Below, one piece after another: positions 1 to 9,455 of a stretch of 64,000 nucleotides of DNA; position 1 is the first letter of the stretch, and the number at the start of each line of letters is the position of its first letter. The stretch covers positions 868,001 through 932,000 of the forward strand of contig OZ250175.1 in NCBI GenBank assembly GCA_965238155.1, given 5' to 3'. The notes under the pieces are model-generated. The model had not been told where the DNA came from. It saw only the letters and a list, made by a program, of their open reading frames with translations, and did no database searches. A program made the position numbers and the translations under genes. This DNA comes from BJGV01 sp964196335. GTDB lineage: Bacteria > Pseudomonadota > Gammaproteobacteria > Burkholderiales > Nitrosomonadaceae.

Positions 1-939
1 GTTACTACTGTAATTCCATATTACCAGCGGTTTCTACAATGTTACCCTGATATTAAAAGTCTCTCATTAGCATCCCTTGACGAGGTTTTAGCTTTATGGA
101 GTGGTCTGGGTTATTACTCACGCGGAAGAAATCTGCATAAAACAGCGCATTTAATTGTAAGAAATCATCAAGGTAAGTTTCCATGTGAGAACAGTATTAT
201 AAAACAGCTCCCCGGCATAGGGCGTTCTACTGCTGCTGCGATACAGGTTTTTGCTTTTGGAAAACGTTATGCAATACTAGATGGTAACGTGAAGCGTATT
301 CTTACGCGGTATTTTGGTGTGAAGGGCTGTCATGGGGAGAGAAAGTCAGAAATATTGCTATGGAAGAAGGCTGAAGAGCTGTTGCCAGCAAACAAAGTAA
401 ATGGTGATATCGAAGCATATTCTCAGGGATTGATGGATCTAGGATCGACCATCTGTACTCGTAATAAGCCAAAATGTACTGTATGTCCCATTCATCTTAA
501 GTGTACTGCATTGCAGGAGAACAAAGTAGACAAGTTTCCTGCTGCCAGGCCTCGCAAATCGTTATTGGTAAAAGAGACAATGATGTTAATGATAATTAGG
601 CGGAAGGAGATTCTGCTGGAACGGCGTCCTTCAAAAGGTATTTGGGGTGGACTCTGGTGCTTGCCAGAAATGTCGGTCAATGAGAACATTTCTTTATATT
701 GTAATCAGAAACTCGGAATAAAAGTAAAACAGCTGATTCATATGCCATCAGTTGATCATTCTTTTACACACTTTAAATTACGGATTTATCCACGATCGAT
801 GTTAGTTGACTCAAAGAAATTGGTGATTAGCCAAGGTGAGAGGAAATGGATACCTTTCAGCCGAGCGATGGAGCTTGGAATTCCGGCGCCAGTTAGAAAT
901 CTATTAAACTTAAATTTTTTCATAAATAAGTTCAGATAA
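1..939 (+). CDS. mutY: MutY adenine DNA glycosylase (partial, N-terminus outside window)
   Basis: Removes adenine mispaired with 8-oxoguanine during base-excision repair. The frame is open from base 1, so the gene enters from outside the window; a GTG at 289 is internal and not the start. Visible are the helix-hairpin-helix (QLPGIGRSTAAA), the catalytic Asp region (AILDGNVKR), and the [4Fe-4S] ligands spaced C-x6-C-x2-C-x5-C (CTRNKPKCTVCPIHLKC). After these comes the C-terminal NUDIX-like domain that reads 8-oxoG (RRPSKGIWGGLWCLPE). The catalytic Glu of the N-terminal helix lies off the window. Its stop TAA shares one base with the ATG of the next gene, so the two are probably translationally coupled. 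Confidence 0.95.
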   Translation, partial: VTTVIPYYQRFLQCYPDIKSLSLASLDEVLALWSGLGYYSRGRNLHKTAHLIVRNHQGKFPCENSIIKQLPGIGRSTAAAIQVFAFGKRYAILDGNVKRILTRYFGVKGCHGERKSEILLWKKAEELLPANKVNGDIEAYSQGLMDLGSTICTRNKPKCTVCPIHLKCTALQENKVDKFPAARPRKSLLVKETMMLMIIRRKEILLERRPSKGIWGGLWCLPEMSVNENISLYCNQKLGIKVKQLIHMPSVDHSFTHFKLRIYPRSMLVDSKKLVISQGERKWIPFSRAMELGIPAPVRNLLNLNFFINKFR

Positions 940-1559
940 TGGAAACATGGCAGGAGTGGAGAAAGAAAAAAAGACTTGAACTGTTAGCTTGCCGAGAAGC
1001 AATTACTAATAATGATCGTATTCAATGGAGTATGAAAATAACCAGCTCATTGGAGCATGGATTTCCAATATTATGGAAAAGTACAGTTGGATTTTACTGG
1101 CCGTATCGTGGAGAGTACGACCCCCATCCCGCAATGAGTGTTTTGCAGAGACGTGGTGCGGTACTTGCGCTGCCTGAAGTAGAAAGTGAAAGAAAGCTGT
1201 TATATTTTCGTAGGTGGTGGAAAGAAGCCCCAATGAAAATCGGTGCTTATAATATTCCTGTTACTGACAATACTGAGCTGGTAATGGTAAATGCAATAAT
1301 AGTACCAATTCTTGGTTTTGATACACAGGGGTACCGACTTGGTTATGGTGGTGGTTATTATGATCGTACAATTACCGGAATCAATCCGAGCCCTCTGGTA
1401 ATTGGTGTGGCATTTGAAATTCTGCGGTTAGATAACATTTATCCTAGACCGCATGATGTTGCAATGGATTTTATTGTAACTGAAGCAGGTATTTATCAGG
1501 CATCTAAACAGGGGATATCAATAATTTCTACAAATAAGTGTGCATTAGAGAATTCATAA
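939..1559 (+). CDS. 5-formyltetrahydrofolate cyclo-ligase
   Basis: ATP-dependent conversion of 5-formyl-THF to 5,10-methenyl-THF in cytosolic one-carbon metabolism (YgfA/Fau family). The signature GYRLGYGGGYYDRT lies near residues 128-141, and an N-terminal Lys/Arg-rich helix (EWRKKKRLELLACREA) is typical. Its 206 aa are normal for the family. It overlaps the mutY stop by one base (TAATG). Confidence 0.93.
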   Translation: METWQEWRKKKRLELLACREAITNNDRIQWSMKITSSLEHGFPILWKSTVGFYWPYRGEYDPHPAMSVLQRRGAVLALPEVESERKLLYFRRWWKEAPMKIGAYNIPVTDNTELVMVNAIIVPILGFDTQGYRLGYGGGYYDRTITGINPSPLVIGVAFEILRLDNIYPRPHDVAMDFIVTEAGIYQASKQGISIISTNKCALENS

Positions 1560-1619
1560 TTAGAAAGGGATATTTTTGTAGTATGTTAGTGCATACTGTT
1601 TAGGTATAAATCAGTAGTT

Positions 1620-2240
1620 TTATAGATTTTCTTTACCCCAACGCGGAATAAGAAAATGTTCCACATTCAGGTGATCGAGTATTCTGGCAACTACAAAGTC
1701 TACAAGATCCTGTACGCTCTCAGGATGGTGGTAAAAACCCGGATTGGCGGGAAGGATAACTGCACCACACTGTACTAGTTTTTGCATATTATCCAGATGA
1801 ATAGCAGAGAATGGCGTTTCACGAGGAACTAGTATGAGTTTATGATGTTCCTTTAGCATTACGTCTGCAGCACGTTCTATCAGATTCCGTCCTAGTCCGG
1901 TTGCTACTGCTGCTAATGTCCCCATTGTACAGGGGCAAATTATCATAGAGTCTGCCGGACTAGAACCAGATGCTACGGGTGCAAACCATTCTTCTCGTCC
2001 AAATACATGCAACTGACCTTCTTTTGCCTTAAAGCGTTGACTTAAAAATTCTTCTGCTTCTTTGGTACGAGAAGATAGTGTTAATTTCATTTCCTGCTGT
2101 GCAACAATCTGTGCTGCTTGTGAGTACATTAGAAAAACGTGATTTCCGCTGGCTAATAGTTTTTCTAGGAGTCGTATACCATAAGGCATACCAGAGGCCC
2201 CTGTAAATGCAAGCGTAAATGTTCGTGGGGTGTTCATCAT
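1620..2240 (-). CDS. ubiX: Flavin prenyltransferase UbiX
   Basis: Makes prenylated FMN, the cofactor of UbiD decarboxylase in ubiquinone synthesis. The N-terminal flavin loop TGASGMPYGIRLLEKL, the PCTMGTLAAVATGL segment and the LVPRETPFSAIHLDNM motif are all intact over 206 aa. It is the last gene of the minus-strand run after rapZ, with a 109-bp gap. Two tandem ATG codons (MMN) leave the exact start uncertain by one codon. Confidence 0.94.
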   Translation of the reverse strand: MMNTPRTFTLAFTGASGMPYGIRLLEKLLASGNHVFLMYSQAAQIVAQQEMKLTLSSRTKEAEEFLSQRFKAKEGQLHVFGREEWFAPVASGSSPADSMIICPCTMGTLAAVATGLGRNLIERAADVMLKEHHKLILVPRETPFSAIHLDNMQKLVQCGAVILPANPGFYHHPESVQDLVDFVVARILDHLNVEHFLIPRWGKENL

Positions 2241-2349
2241 TTTCTCAGCAATTAATTTTTTAGTTTAAAGTATAGCACTATGATCTAAAGGGCTCTCTGA
2301 AGTATTATTAATTTTGATAGGTGTTGATTATGATTAAAAAGAATTCTAA

Positions 2350-3189
2350 TTATGAGCTCAATTCCCGGTGTCGTACCAGCACCTGATTTTTTTTGTTAAA
2401 ATATTTTGCTAGGCATACGGCAAGGTATACTGAGCGGTGACGTCCTCCAGTACAACCAATAGCAATGGTCAGATAGCTTCTGTTGTCACGAATATAACAA
2501 GGCAGCCATTCATCAGTGAATTTTTTAATATCATTAAACATACGTTTTACATCAGTGTATCCAGATAGGTATTCAATTACTTTATCATCAAGTCCAGTAA
2601 GGGGTTGCAAGAGTTCCTCATAGTAAGGATTCGGTAAGCAACGTACATCAAACAGTATATCTGCATCTAGAGGAATGCCATGTTTAAAACCAAACGACTG
2701 GAATAAAAGTGTAAGGCGAGACTGATCAAGTTTCATGAAATCTTTAACCCAGGTACGTAATGAGCTCGCACTTAGGTCGCTAGTATCAATGCAGTGTGTA
2801 AGATCCTTAATCTCCGCTAGTATTTCTCTCTCTAAATGTATGCATTCAAGTAGAGTAAGATGGTCATCACTTAAAGGATGTCGGCGGCGTGTTTCTGAAA
2901 AACGTTTAACCAGTGTATCGGTTTTGGCTTCCAAGAATAATAATCGTACATCAATTTCTTTCTGTTTCAATTCGACTAGTTGCTTTGGGAGCAAGTGAAG
3001 TGTTTCACGGCTTCTTGCATCAATACTAACAGCAATCCTTGGGTGAGCGGATTTTTTGAAGATGAGAGTAGCTTCCAGTAACAAATTGGCCGGGAGATTA
3101 TCAACACAATAATACCCACTGTCCTCCAGTACATTAAGAGCGATACTTTTCCCGGATCCTGCAAGGCCGCTAATGACTATTAGTTGCAT
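2350..3189 (-). CDS. rapZ: RNase adapter / nucleotide-binding protein RapZ
   Basis: P-loop protein; in enterobacteria it guides RNase E to the GlmZ sRNA and so tunes glucosamine-6-phosphate synthase. Walker A GLAGSGKS is at residues 8-15, followed by ALNVLEDSGYYCVDNLP. The C-terminal RNA-binding domain carries the conserved IAIGCTGGRHRSVYLA. Length is 279 aa, as usual. It lies downstream of hprK in the rpoN-PTS-Ntr gene set. Whether the sRNA role holds in this lineage cannot be seen here. Confidence 0.94.
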   Translation of the reverse strand: MQLIVISGLAGSGKSIALNVLEDSGYYCVDNLPANLLLEATLIFKKSAHPRIAVSIDARSRETLHLLPKQLVELKQKEIDVRLLFLEAKTDTLVKRFSETRRRHPLSDDHLTLLECIHLEREILAEIKDLTHCIDTSDLSASSLRTWVKDFMKLDQSRLTLLFQSFGFKHGIPLDADILFDVRCLPNPYYEELLQPLTGLDDKVIEYLSGYTDVKRMFNDIKKFTDEWLPCYIRDNRSYLTIAIGCTGGRHRSVYLAVCLAKYFNKKNQVLVRHRELSS

Positions 3190-3265
3190 TTTTATAAGTA
3201 CGAAAGAATAAGTTATAGCAAGAATGAATTTGTGATTCTATCAATTTGTCGTGTCTTTTTAGGTG

Positions 3266-4213
3266 TTATTTAATTTCTTTAATCCCCATCTCTTGTTCAT
3301 GTCGTTCAAGAAAACTTTTAGTGCTGTCCATACCACGTAATTGTAAGACATAGTTACGTACAGCTGCTTCAACCAGAACTGCTAGATTGCGCCCTGCAGC
3401 AACAGGGATAATAACCTTGCGGATACTTATACCCATAATATCCTCATTAACATTGTTAATTGGAAGTCGTTCAAGTGCATTAAAGTCAGAGCTGCTAGCT
3501 TTTAGTAGATGTACGATAAGTTTTAAGTTCTTTCTTCGGCGTACTGCAGTTTCACCAAAAATAATACGAATATTTAGCATTCCAAGTCCGCGTACTTCAA
3601 GAAAATCTCGTAGTATTTCCGGACAATTGCCTTCTAAAGTCTCTGGAGCTATACGGTTGAGTTCCACTACGTCATCTGCAACGAGTCCATGACCTCGACT
3701 CACTAATTCCAATGCCAGCTCACTTTTTCCGACACCACTTTCTCCAGTAATCATTACACCCATTCCTAATACGTCAAGTAGAACACCGTGCATGCTGTCT
3801 GATGGAGCTAGTACACGCCATAAATAGGGACGTAGTAGCCACATTACTTCTAAACTTGATCGCTCTGAACACAAGATAGGAGTATTAGCAGACTCTGCTA
3901 ATGCACTCAGAGACTTTGGTACCGGTATATTTCCTGCAGCGATAATACATGACATACCACTCTCAGCAAGACGTTGCATATTATGCTTCAGTGATCTGGG
4001 ATCAAGCTGGTTGAGGTAATCAGCCTCATCTTTGCTCAATACTTGTATCCAATTGGGATGGATAAAATTTAGATGTCCAATAACACCCTGATTAGTTTGG
4101 GAGACGGTTTCATCTATAAGTTGCTTGTCGCCATCTTCCCTGCCTGACTTCCAGGTTAATCCTAGTTTTTCCCTATTTTCTTCAAATAGTTGCGTTATGC
4201 TGATTTGGGGCAT
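3266..4213 (-). CDS. hprK: HPr kinase/phosphorylase
   Basis: Phosphorylates and dephosphorylates a regulatory Ser of HPr/NPr. The P-loop GESGVGKSELALELVSRG and following VADDVVEL are intact, as is the family signature LEVRGLGMLNIR. The 315 aa match the proteobacterial form. Its start lies inside the end of ptsN (32-nt overlap), which suggests translational coupling in the nitrogen-PTS operon. No HPr or EI gene is in the window. Confidence 0.95.
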   Translation of the reverse strand: MPQISITQLFEENREKLGLTWKSGREDGDKQLIDETVSQTNQGVIGHLNFIHPNWIQVLSKDEADYLNQLDPRSLKHNMQRLAESGMSCIIAAGNIPVPKSLSALAESANTPILCSERSSLEVMWLLRPYLWRVLAPSDSMHGVLLDVLGMGVMITGESGVGKSELALELVSRGHGLVADDVVELNRIAPETLEGNCPEILRDFLEVRGLGMLNIRIIFGETAVRRRKNLKLIVHLLKASSSDFNALERLPINNVNEDIMGISIRKVIIPVAAGRNLAVLVEAAVRNYVLQLRGMDSTKSFLERHEQEMGIKEIK

Positions 4214-4667
4214 TCGGCGTCCAATTAGAGATTAGCTGATGAGTTTCTTCAGCATCTTTGCTTGTTAATAGGCTTTCCCGGAAACTTTTAACACTGAACA
4301 TTTGAGCCAGTTCGCTTAAAATTTGTAAATGTTGATCAGTTGCTTTTTCCGGTACCAGTAAAATACAAATAAGGTTAACTGGTCTTCCATCCGGTGCATC
4401 AAATAAAATTGGTTCTTTCATTCTAACAAATGCAGCAGTAGCTTTAGGTAATCCCTTTATTCTTCCATGTGGAATCGCTACGCCTTGGCCTAGTCCGGTA
4501 GAGCCAAGTTTCTCCCTTGCGAATAAACTATCAAATACTTGATTTTGTGCAATATGTAAAGTGTCTTCAAATAACAATCCAACTTGCTCGAATACCCGCT
4601 TTTTACTAGCGGCATCCAAGTCCACGATAACATTTGATAGCGGTAATAACTGTGTAATAAGGTTCAT
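4182..4667 (-). CDS. ptsN: PTS IIA-like nitrogen regulatory protein (EIIA-Ntr)
   Basis: Phosphocarrier of the nitrogen phosphotransferase system; regulatory rather than sugar-transporting. The phospho-accepting His sits in GSTGLGQGVAIPHGRIKG. Length is 161 aa. It lies between hpf and hprK downstream of rpoN, the classic proteobacterial arrangement, and overlaps hprK by 32 nt. Confidence 0.95.
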   Translation of the reverse strand: MNLITQLLPLSNVIVDLDAASKKRVFEQVGLLFEDTLHIAQNQVFDSLFAREKLGSTGLGQGVAIPHGRIKGLPKATAAFVRMKEPILFDAPDGRPVNLICILLVPEKATDQHLQILSELAQMFSVKSFRESLLTSKDAEETHQLISNWTPNAPNQHNATI

Positions 4668-4812
4668 ATCAAGAATTGGTTTTAGTTTGTTAAATTTACA
4701 AAGTTATTTAAGATAACTGTAGACATAGTTTTTTACCTATTTAAACGATAGATATGAAAACATCCTATCTGGTTTTTTGTAGTATGTATCTTTAGAATAG
4801 AATTAACTGCAT

Positions 4813-5145
4813 TTAATCTGGTTGTTCTGGCTCCTGATTTTTAAGTGCATTGTTATTGCGGTGAGCTGCATTCTTTTCTTTGTGTTTTAGAATCTTACGG
4901 TCTAGTTTATCAACTAAGTTGTCAATAGAAGCGTACATATTAGTACTGTTCGTCTCGACAAATATATCCTTACCGCGCACGTGTACATTAGCCTCAGCAT
5001 TCTGACTTAATTTTTCTACTGACAACGTCACATTGATATCAATAACATTGTTAAAATGACGTTTTATCTTGACCATCTTGGCGGTAACGTAGTTACGCAT
5101 AGCCGGAGTAATTTCTACGTGGTGGCCAGTAAGGTTTAGATTCAT
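4813..5145 (-). CDS. hpf: Ribosome hibernation-promoting factor (short form)
   Basis: Binds the 30S subunit and stabilises inactive 100S ribosomes. N-terminal beta strand NLNLTGHHVEITPAMRNYV and the HVRGKDIFVE segment fit the S30AE/YfiA fold. At 110 aa it is the short form without the C-terminal dimerisation domain. A good AAGGAG ribosome-binding site precedes the ATG. It directly follows rpoN, as usual. Confidence 0.93.
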   Translation of the reverse strand: MNLNLTGHHVEITPAMRNYVTAKMVKIKRHFNNVIDINVTLSVEKLSQNAEANVHVRGKDIFVETNSTNMYASIDNLVDKLDRKILKHKEKNAAHRNNNALKNQEPEQPD

Positions 5146-5164
5146 AATAGCTCCTTAAATTAAA

Positions 5165-6622
5165 TTAAATTGATTTGCGTAGATTCACAGGTGGAATCTG
5201 CATAGATTCTCGGTATTTTGCAACTGTACGTCGGGCAACAACAATACCTTGCTGCTCAAGAATTCCTGAAATACGCTGATCACTTAGTGGTTTCTTTGTA
5301 TTTTCAGCATTTATTAATTGTTTTATTATGGCGCGAATTGCAGTGGCAGAACAGGCACCACCTGAATCAGTTGCCACATGGCTGCCAAAGAAATACTTTA
5401 ACTCAAACGTTCCTCTTGGTGTACGCATAAATTTCTGTGTGGTTACACGTGATACTGTTGATTCATGTAAGTCTAGGGTATCCGAAATTTCTCTAAGTAC
5501 CAATGGGCGCATAGCAACTGCACCATGTTCAAAGAACTGTCGTTGGCGTTCAACGATGACACGTGAGACTCTCAGAATGGTATCAAACCGCTGATTCACG
5601 TTCTTGATAAGCCATTTCGCTTCATCTAATTGACTAAACAGTTGTTGTGACTGATCATTGCGGTCTCGTTTCAGAATATTAGCATAGAGGTGATTAATTT
5701 TGAGGCGCGGTATTGCATCCGGATTTAGACTGGCTACCCAATTAGAACTGGATTTAGTAACAATTACGTCAGGGATGATGTAATGGGCTACCGTGTTACC
5801 AAACTCCGCACCTGGTCTGGGGTTTAGGTGAGTAATGAGTGACTGAACTGTTCGCAAGTCATTATCATCGCAGTGCAGTAGTTTTTTAATACCACTAAAG
5901 TCTCGTGATGCGAGCTTTTCCAGGTATTCATTTACTAGTAACAGTGCTTTGTCGAGGCAAGGCGTATCTTTTGGTAATGCCTGTAATTGCATAGACAAAC
6001 ACTCTTTCAAACTGTATGCGCCAATACCGGGCGGGTCCAGATGCTGTAATCGATCTAATGCCAGATTTAAGTCTTCGATACTTATTTCCAACTCCGGAGG
6101 AATAAGGCTTACAAGCTCTTCAAGATCCTGAGAAAGATAACCGGCATCATTTAGACTATCTATCAACAGACCTGTAATTTTTTTGTCCCTTTCAGTAATT
6201 TGACCGAGGTTAAGTTGTAAATTAAGGTGTTCTCGTAAACTTATCGGCTCGGAAGGCTGCTGTGGGAAATCATGTTCATCACTGACGTCACGCGTACTGT
6301 GAAAACCCTCTTCTCTGTTCGACCAATCAGATTCGTTTTTCAGATCTGATTTTACTTCTGTAGTTGAAGTAGTTAATAATTCTGTAGATTCTGGTGCATT
6401 AGAAGGTGGTGATTCCAACTGATTTTCAAGTTGAGCGTCACTATATTCGGTTCCATTTTGATCTACACTATCATCTATTTCCAGTAAAGGATTTTCCTGG
6501 ACTATACGTTCAATTTCTTGATTTAATTCAAGTGTGGATAGCTGCAGCAATTTTATGGATTGCTGCAGCTGGGGTGTAAGCGTAAGATGCTGCGATAATT
6601 TAAGCTGGAGAGTGGGTTTCAT
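5165..6622 (-). CDS. rpoN: RNA polymerase sigma-54 factor RpoN
   Basis: Sigma factor for enhancer-dependent promoters. Region I is Leu/Gln-rich (LKLSQHLTLTPQLQQSIKLLQ), followed by an acidic linker, a core-binding region, a helix-turn-helix and the C-terminal RpoN box ARRTVAKYRE. The reading frame is open to 6661, but the family N-terminus is MKPTLQLK, so the ATG at 6622 is chosen (485 aa). It sits between lptB and hpf, the standard proteobacterial order. Confidence 0.95.
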   Translation of the reverse strand: MKPTLQLKLSQHLTLTPQLQQSIKLLQLSTLELNQEIERIVQENPLLEIDDSVDQNGTEYSDAQLENQLESPPSNAPESTELLTTSTTEVKSDLKNESDWSNREEGFHSTRDVSDEHDFPQQPSEPISLREHLNLQLNLGQITERDKKITGLLIDSLNDAGYLSQDLEELVSLIPPELEISIEDLNLALDRLQHLDPPGIGAYSLKECLSMQLQALPKDTPCLDKALLLVNEYLEKLASRDFSGIKKLLHCDDNDLRTVQSLITHLNPRPGAEFGNTVAHYIIPDVIVTKSSSNWVASLNPDAIPRLKINHLYANILKRDRNDQSQQLFSQLDEAKWLIKNVNQRFDTILRVSRVIVERQRQFFEHGAVAMRPLVLREISDTLDLHESTVSRVTTQKFMRTPRGTFELKYFFGSHVATDSGGACSATAIRAIIKQLINAENTKKPLSDQRISGILEQQGIVVARRTVAKYRESMQIPPVNLRKSI

Positions 6623-6676
6623 AATTTTTGAGGTGCGGCAATCAGCCGCAGATTCATACAAACTGAATCTTTGATT

Positions 6677-7399
6677 CTACAGTTTGAAATGTTCTCCTAA
6701 ATATACCTTTCTCACATTTTCATTATAAATGATTTCATCGGGCATACCGCTGGCTAGCACGTTACCCTCACTAATAATATAGGCTCGGTCACAAATTCCT
6801 AATGTTTCTCTAACGTTATGGTCTGTAATAAGAACTCCAATATCACGTTCCTTAAGAAAATGAATAATTTTCTGGATATCCAGTACTGCTATAGGGTCTA
6901 CTCCTGCAAATGGTTCATCAAGCAATATAAAGCGTGGTCGTGTTGCTAGTGCTCGGGCAATTTCAACGCGACGGCGTTCTCCGCCAGACAGACTGAGTGC
7001 AGGGTTGGCTCTCAGGTGGCTAATGCTGAGATCATCTAATAAATTATCAAGGTGTTGTTGCATTTCATCTGGACTGTAATTCTGTAATTCAAGTACTGCA
7101 CAGATATTATCAGCTACAGAAAGGTGCCTGAAAATTGAAGCTTCTTGTGGTAAATAACCCAGTCCAAGAAGAGCGCGGCGATGTACAGGCATCTGGCTCA
7201 AATTGAGTTTATCTAAATATATGTTTCCACCATCAAGTGGCACTAATCCGACCATCATGTAAAAGCAGGTAGTTTTACCGGCACCATTAGGTCCAAGCAG
7301 ACCCACAACTTCCCCGCTTGAGACAGAAAGTGATACTTCCTGTACTACGGTTCGAGATTTGTAACGTTTTCTTAATTTACTAGCTTTAAATTCGCTCAT
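6677..7399 (-). CDS. lptB: LPS export ABC transporter ATP-binding protein LptB
   Basis: Cytoplasmic ATPase that powers lipopolysaccharide extraction through LptFG. Walker A GPNGAGKT, signature LSGGERRR, Walker B RFILLDEPFAG and the switch His in ITDHNVRE are all present in 240 aa. It lies directly downstream of lptA and upstream of rpoN. LptF and LptG are not in the window. Confidence 0.96.
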   Translation of the reverse strand: MSEFKASKLRKRYKSRTVVQEVSLSVSSGEVVGLLGPNGAGKTTCFYMMVGLVPLDGGNIYLDKLNLSQMPVHRRALLGLGYLPQEASIFRHLSVADNICAVLELQNYSPDEMQQHLDNLLDDLSISHLRANPALSLSGGERRRVEIARALATRPRFILLDEPFAGVDPIAVLDIQKIIHFLKERDIGVLITDHNVRETLGICDRAYIISEGNVLASGMPDEIIYNENVRKVYLGEHFKL

Positions 7400-7447
7400 T
7401 TTTTCAGGGTTTTAGATTGCCATTGAAATACACCCGACTCTGACTTG

Positions 7448-7984
7448 TCAATTTTGTTTCTTTTTCTTTTTCTTTGGCTGAATTACTGCGCGTACCCTAC
7501 TTTCAGAGTTGGTTTTAGTTTTTGCTCCATTATTTACCTGAAAAAATTCTGTTGTTGCTTCGTAAGAAATATATTCTCCATGTACTTCATCAGCCCCACG
7601 TCTTAGCCGTGCTTGCTTAAAGAGTTCTACTTTATCAGCCTTGCTGTCATATTCCATACGTTCACTCCAGCCTTCTATATATTCATTCATTCCATCACGT
7701 TTTTGCCTGAAACTTGCTAAATTTCCATAGGCTATTGCATTCTGGAATCCATCTTCATCTTCTTTTACCACCATTTTGTCAGAACGGATTATCAAGGTAC
7801 CTTGGGTTAGTACGACGTTTCCAGTAAATACACTTGTTCTCTCTTTATTATTAGAGCGGCCAGTATTCTCAACAGTGGCACGATCGGATTCTAAATGAAC
7901 CGGCTTATCGCGATCAGCGCGTTCTGCAAGTGCAGAATTTGTAATCAAAGTACCTAAGAAGAAAAATATAGTGACGGATTTCAT
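7448..7984 (-). CDS. lptA: LPS transport periplasmic protein LptA
   Basis: Periplasmic bridge protein carrying LPS from LptC to LptD. A cleavable signal peptide (MKSVTIFFFLGTLITNSALA) is followed by an OstA-type beta-jellyroll (VFTGNVVLTQGTLIIRSDKM). The tail is a Lys-rich stretch, typical of beta-proteobacterial forms. It is placed between lptC and lptB. Confidence 0.92.
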   Translation of the reverse strand: MKSVTIFFFLGTLITNSALAERADRDKPVHLESDRATVENTGRSNNKERTSVFTGNVVLTQGTLIIRSDKMVVKEDEDGFQNAIAYGNLASFRQKRDGMNEYIEGWSERMEYDSKADKVELFKQARLRRGADEVHGEYISYEATTEFFQVNNGAKTKTNSESRVRAVIQPKKKKKKQN

Positions 7985-8018
7985 AATTTACAGTTTATGT
8001 TAATACATGACAAAAGGC

Positions 8019-8585
8019 TCAGCGAACTTTGTCATGTACAAATTTTACCTCTGACAGTAAATGAATGATTTGAGCAGCATTATCAATTTCCATTCCAACT
8101 GCATTAATAATAGTATTATCTTGGATAATGGTTACAGGTTCATTTGTTTTTGCAATGTCATCATCTGGAATAATATGTAAAGAACTGGTAACCATAGTTG
8201 TTTCCTCTCCACCTTCACCATAGCGTATTACTTTAACATTTCCGTTTAGATAGATGTCTTCGTCACCAGACATGTTGGCTCGGTCAGCCTTTACCCGCAT
8301 CTCTGGTGTGCCAGTTTTAGAATTGATAAGGCGAGGTTGTTCGAGATAAGTGGTGTCATTGGCTACATAATGTAGCATTTTTTCTGCAAAAAGTTTTTGG
8401 TGTGCTCCGCTTATGTGATTCACGCTGTAAGCTGAGAAATCTTCCAATACATAATCTGGATTACTTCGTGGATCTTTCTCTTGTCCTTTAGTTGTTTGTC
8501 GAACAGCTTTATCCACCCAGAATGTGAATAATGCAAGTAAGATAATTAGGATTATTGGAAATTTATTCGGCAAACTATTGATCAT
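8019..8585 (-). CDS. lptC: LPS export protein LptC
   Basis: Bitopic inner-membrane protein linking the LptBFG pump to LptA. One N-terminal transmembrane helix (IILIILLALFTFWV) precedes a periplasmic OstA-like domain with LNGNVKVIR. It has 188 aa. Its ATG overlaps the kdsC stop, so the two are probably co-translated. Confidence 0.92.
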   Translation of the reverse strand: MINSLPNKFPIILIILLALFTFWVDKAVRQTTKGQEKDPRSNPDYVLEDFSAYSVNHISGAHQKLFAEKMLHYVANDTTYLEQPRLINSKTGTPEMRVKADRANMSGDEDIYLNGNVKVIRYGEGGEETTMVTSSLHIIPDDDIAKTNEPVTIIQDNTIINAVGMEIDNAAQIIHLLSEVKFVHDKVR

Positions 8586-9103
8586 TTTAGATACTTCTCT
8601 AATTGGACATCCAGTGTGCCCTGTGCAAGCATTACCATTTCACAGACTTCACGTACTGCGCCATGACCACCCTCTGAATTTGTAACGTAATGCGCTTTTT
8701 TTACTAGCGCAGGAGCACTGGGAACACAAATAGAAAGGCCGCAGCGGGCCATAACTGGCAGATCAATCAAGTCGTCACCGACATAAGCACAGGATGGCAT
8801 ATCAAGCCCCAGTTTAGTTACCAGAGATTCAAATACTTTTAATTTGTTTTTTTCGCCCTGACAGAGTAGGGATATATCTAAATTCTCAGCTCTTAATTTC
8901 ACACAACGTGATTCTCTTGCAGTAATAATAGCACGTTCAACCCCGCTTGCTTTAAGCATTTTCATACCATGTCCATCCCGACTATTAAACGCTTTGATCT
9001 CTTCGCCACCATCTGTGAGGTTGAGAGTGCCATCTGTAAGGACTCCATCCACATCGAAAATCACAACCTGAATACTTTTTGCTTTTTCCATCACGTCATA
9101 CAT
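8582..9103 (-). CDS. kdsC: 3-deoxy-D-manno-octulosonate 8-phosphate phosphatase KdsC
   Basis: HAD phosphatase releasing KDO from KDO-8-P for LPS core synthesis. Motif I is VIFDVDGVLTDG, motif II the ITAR segment, motif IV YVGDDLIDLPV. An in-frame TTG lies at 9142, but an ATG at 9103 has a GAGG ribosome-binding site 5 nt upstream, so the shorter 173-aa form is preferred. The usual partner kdsD (arabinose-5-phosphate isomerase) is not upstream; the next 350 bp are non-coding up to the tRNA. Confidence 0.93.
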   Translation of the reverse strand: MYDVMEKAKSIQVVIFDVDGVLTDGTLNLTDGGEEIKAFNSRDGHGMKMLKASGVERAIITARESRCVKLRAENLDISLLCQGEKNKLKVFESLVTKLGLDMPSCAYVGDDLIDLPVMARCGLSICVPSAPALVKKAHYVTNSEGGHGAVREVCEMVMLAQGTLDVQLEKYLK

Positions 9104-9251
9104 TAATACCTCAGCAAGGAGAAGCTCGGAATTACCGTACAAATCTCATTTTTTAAAAGAGCAATGCTAATTTTCAGAAATTCTTGCTCAAGTAACATCA
9201 TGAGGTTTCTATTCAACGCCTAACCTTAACGTGGGAAGGGATCATTTAAAA

Positions 9252-9257
9252 ATTATA
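9252..9257 (-). promoter_or_regulatory. Possible -10 box for the kdsC-lpt-rpoN operon
   Basis: A perfect TATAAT on the minus strand about 150 bp upstream of the kdsC start. The -35 region at the expected spacing is poor (AAAGAC), so this is only a candidate. Confidence 0.25.
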
Positions 9258-9415
9258 CCAGAACTTGCTGGCTAGTCTTTCATCATGAGTAAGATTCAAT
9301 TCTTTATGGCAAGCAGCACACATTTTTTGTAATATTCTAACTACAGAAGTAATTCTGAGAAAGAATGAATTTGGGCAATATTTGTATTTTACAAAGCAAG
9401 AATTTCTCTGAAGCC

Positions 9416-9444
9416 TTTAGTATCGGAAGTTGAATAGGTATAAT
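9416..9444 (+). promoter_or_regulatory. Sigma-70 promoter of tRNA-Lys
   Basis: A perfect -10 TATAAT (9439-9444) with a weak -35 TTTAGT (9416-9421) at 17-bp spacing. It sits 11 bp before the tRNA 5' end. Confidence 0.6.
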
Positions 9445-9455
9445 GCACATCTTTT

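Noticed and set aside
9143..9455. Remnant of kdsD upstream of kdsC
   Set aside because: The minus-strand frames in this gap contain no recognisable KdsD segment.
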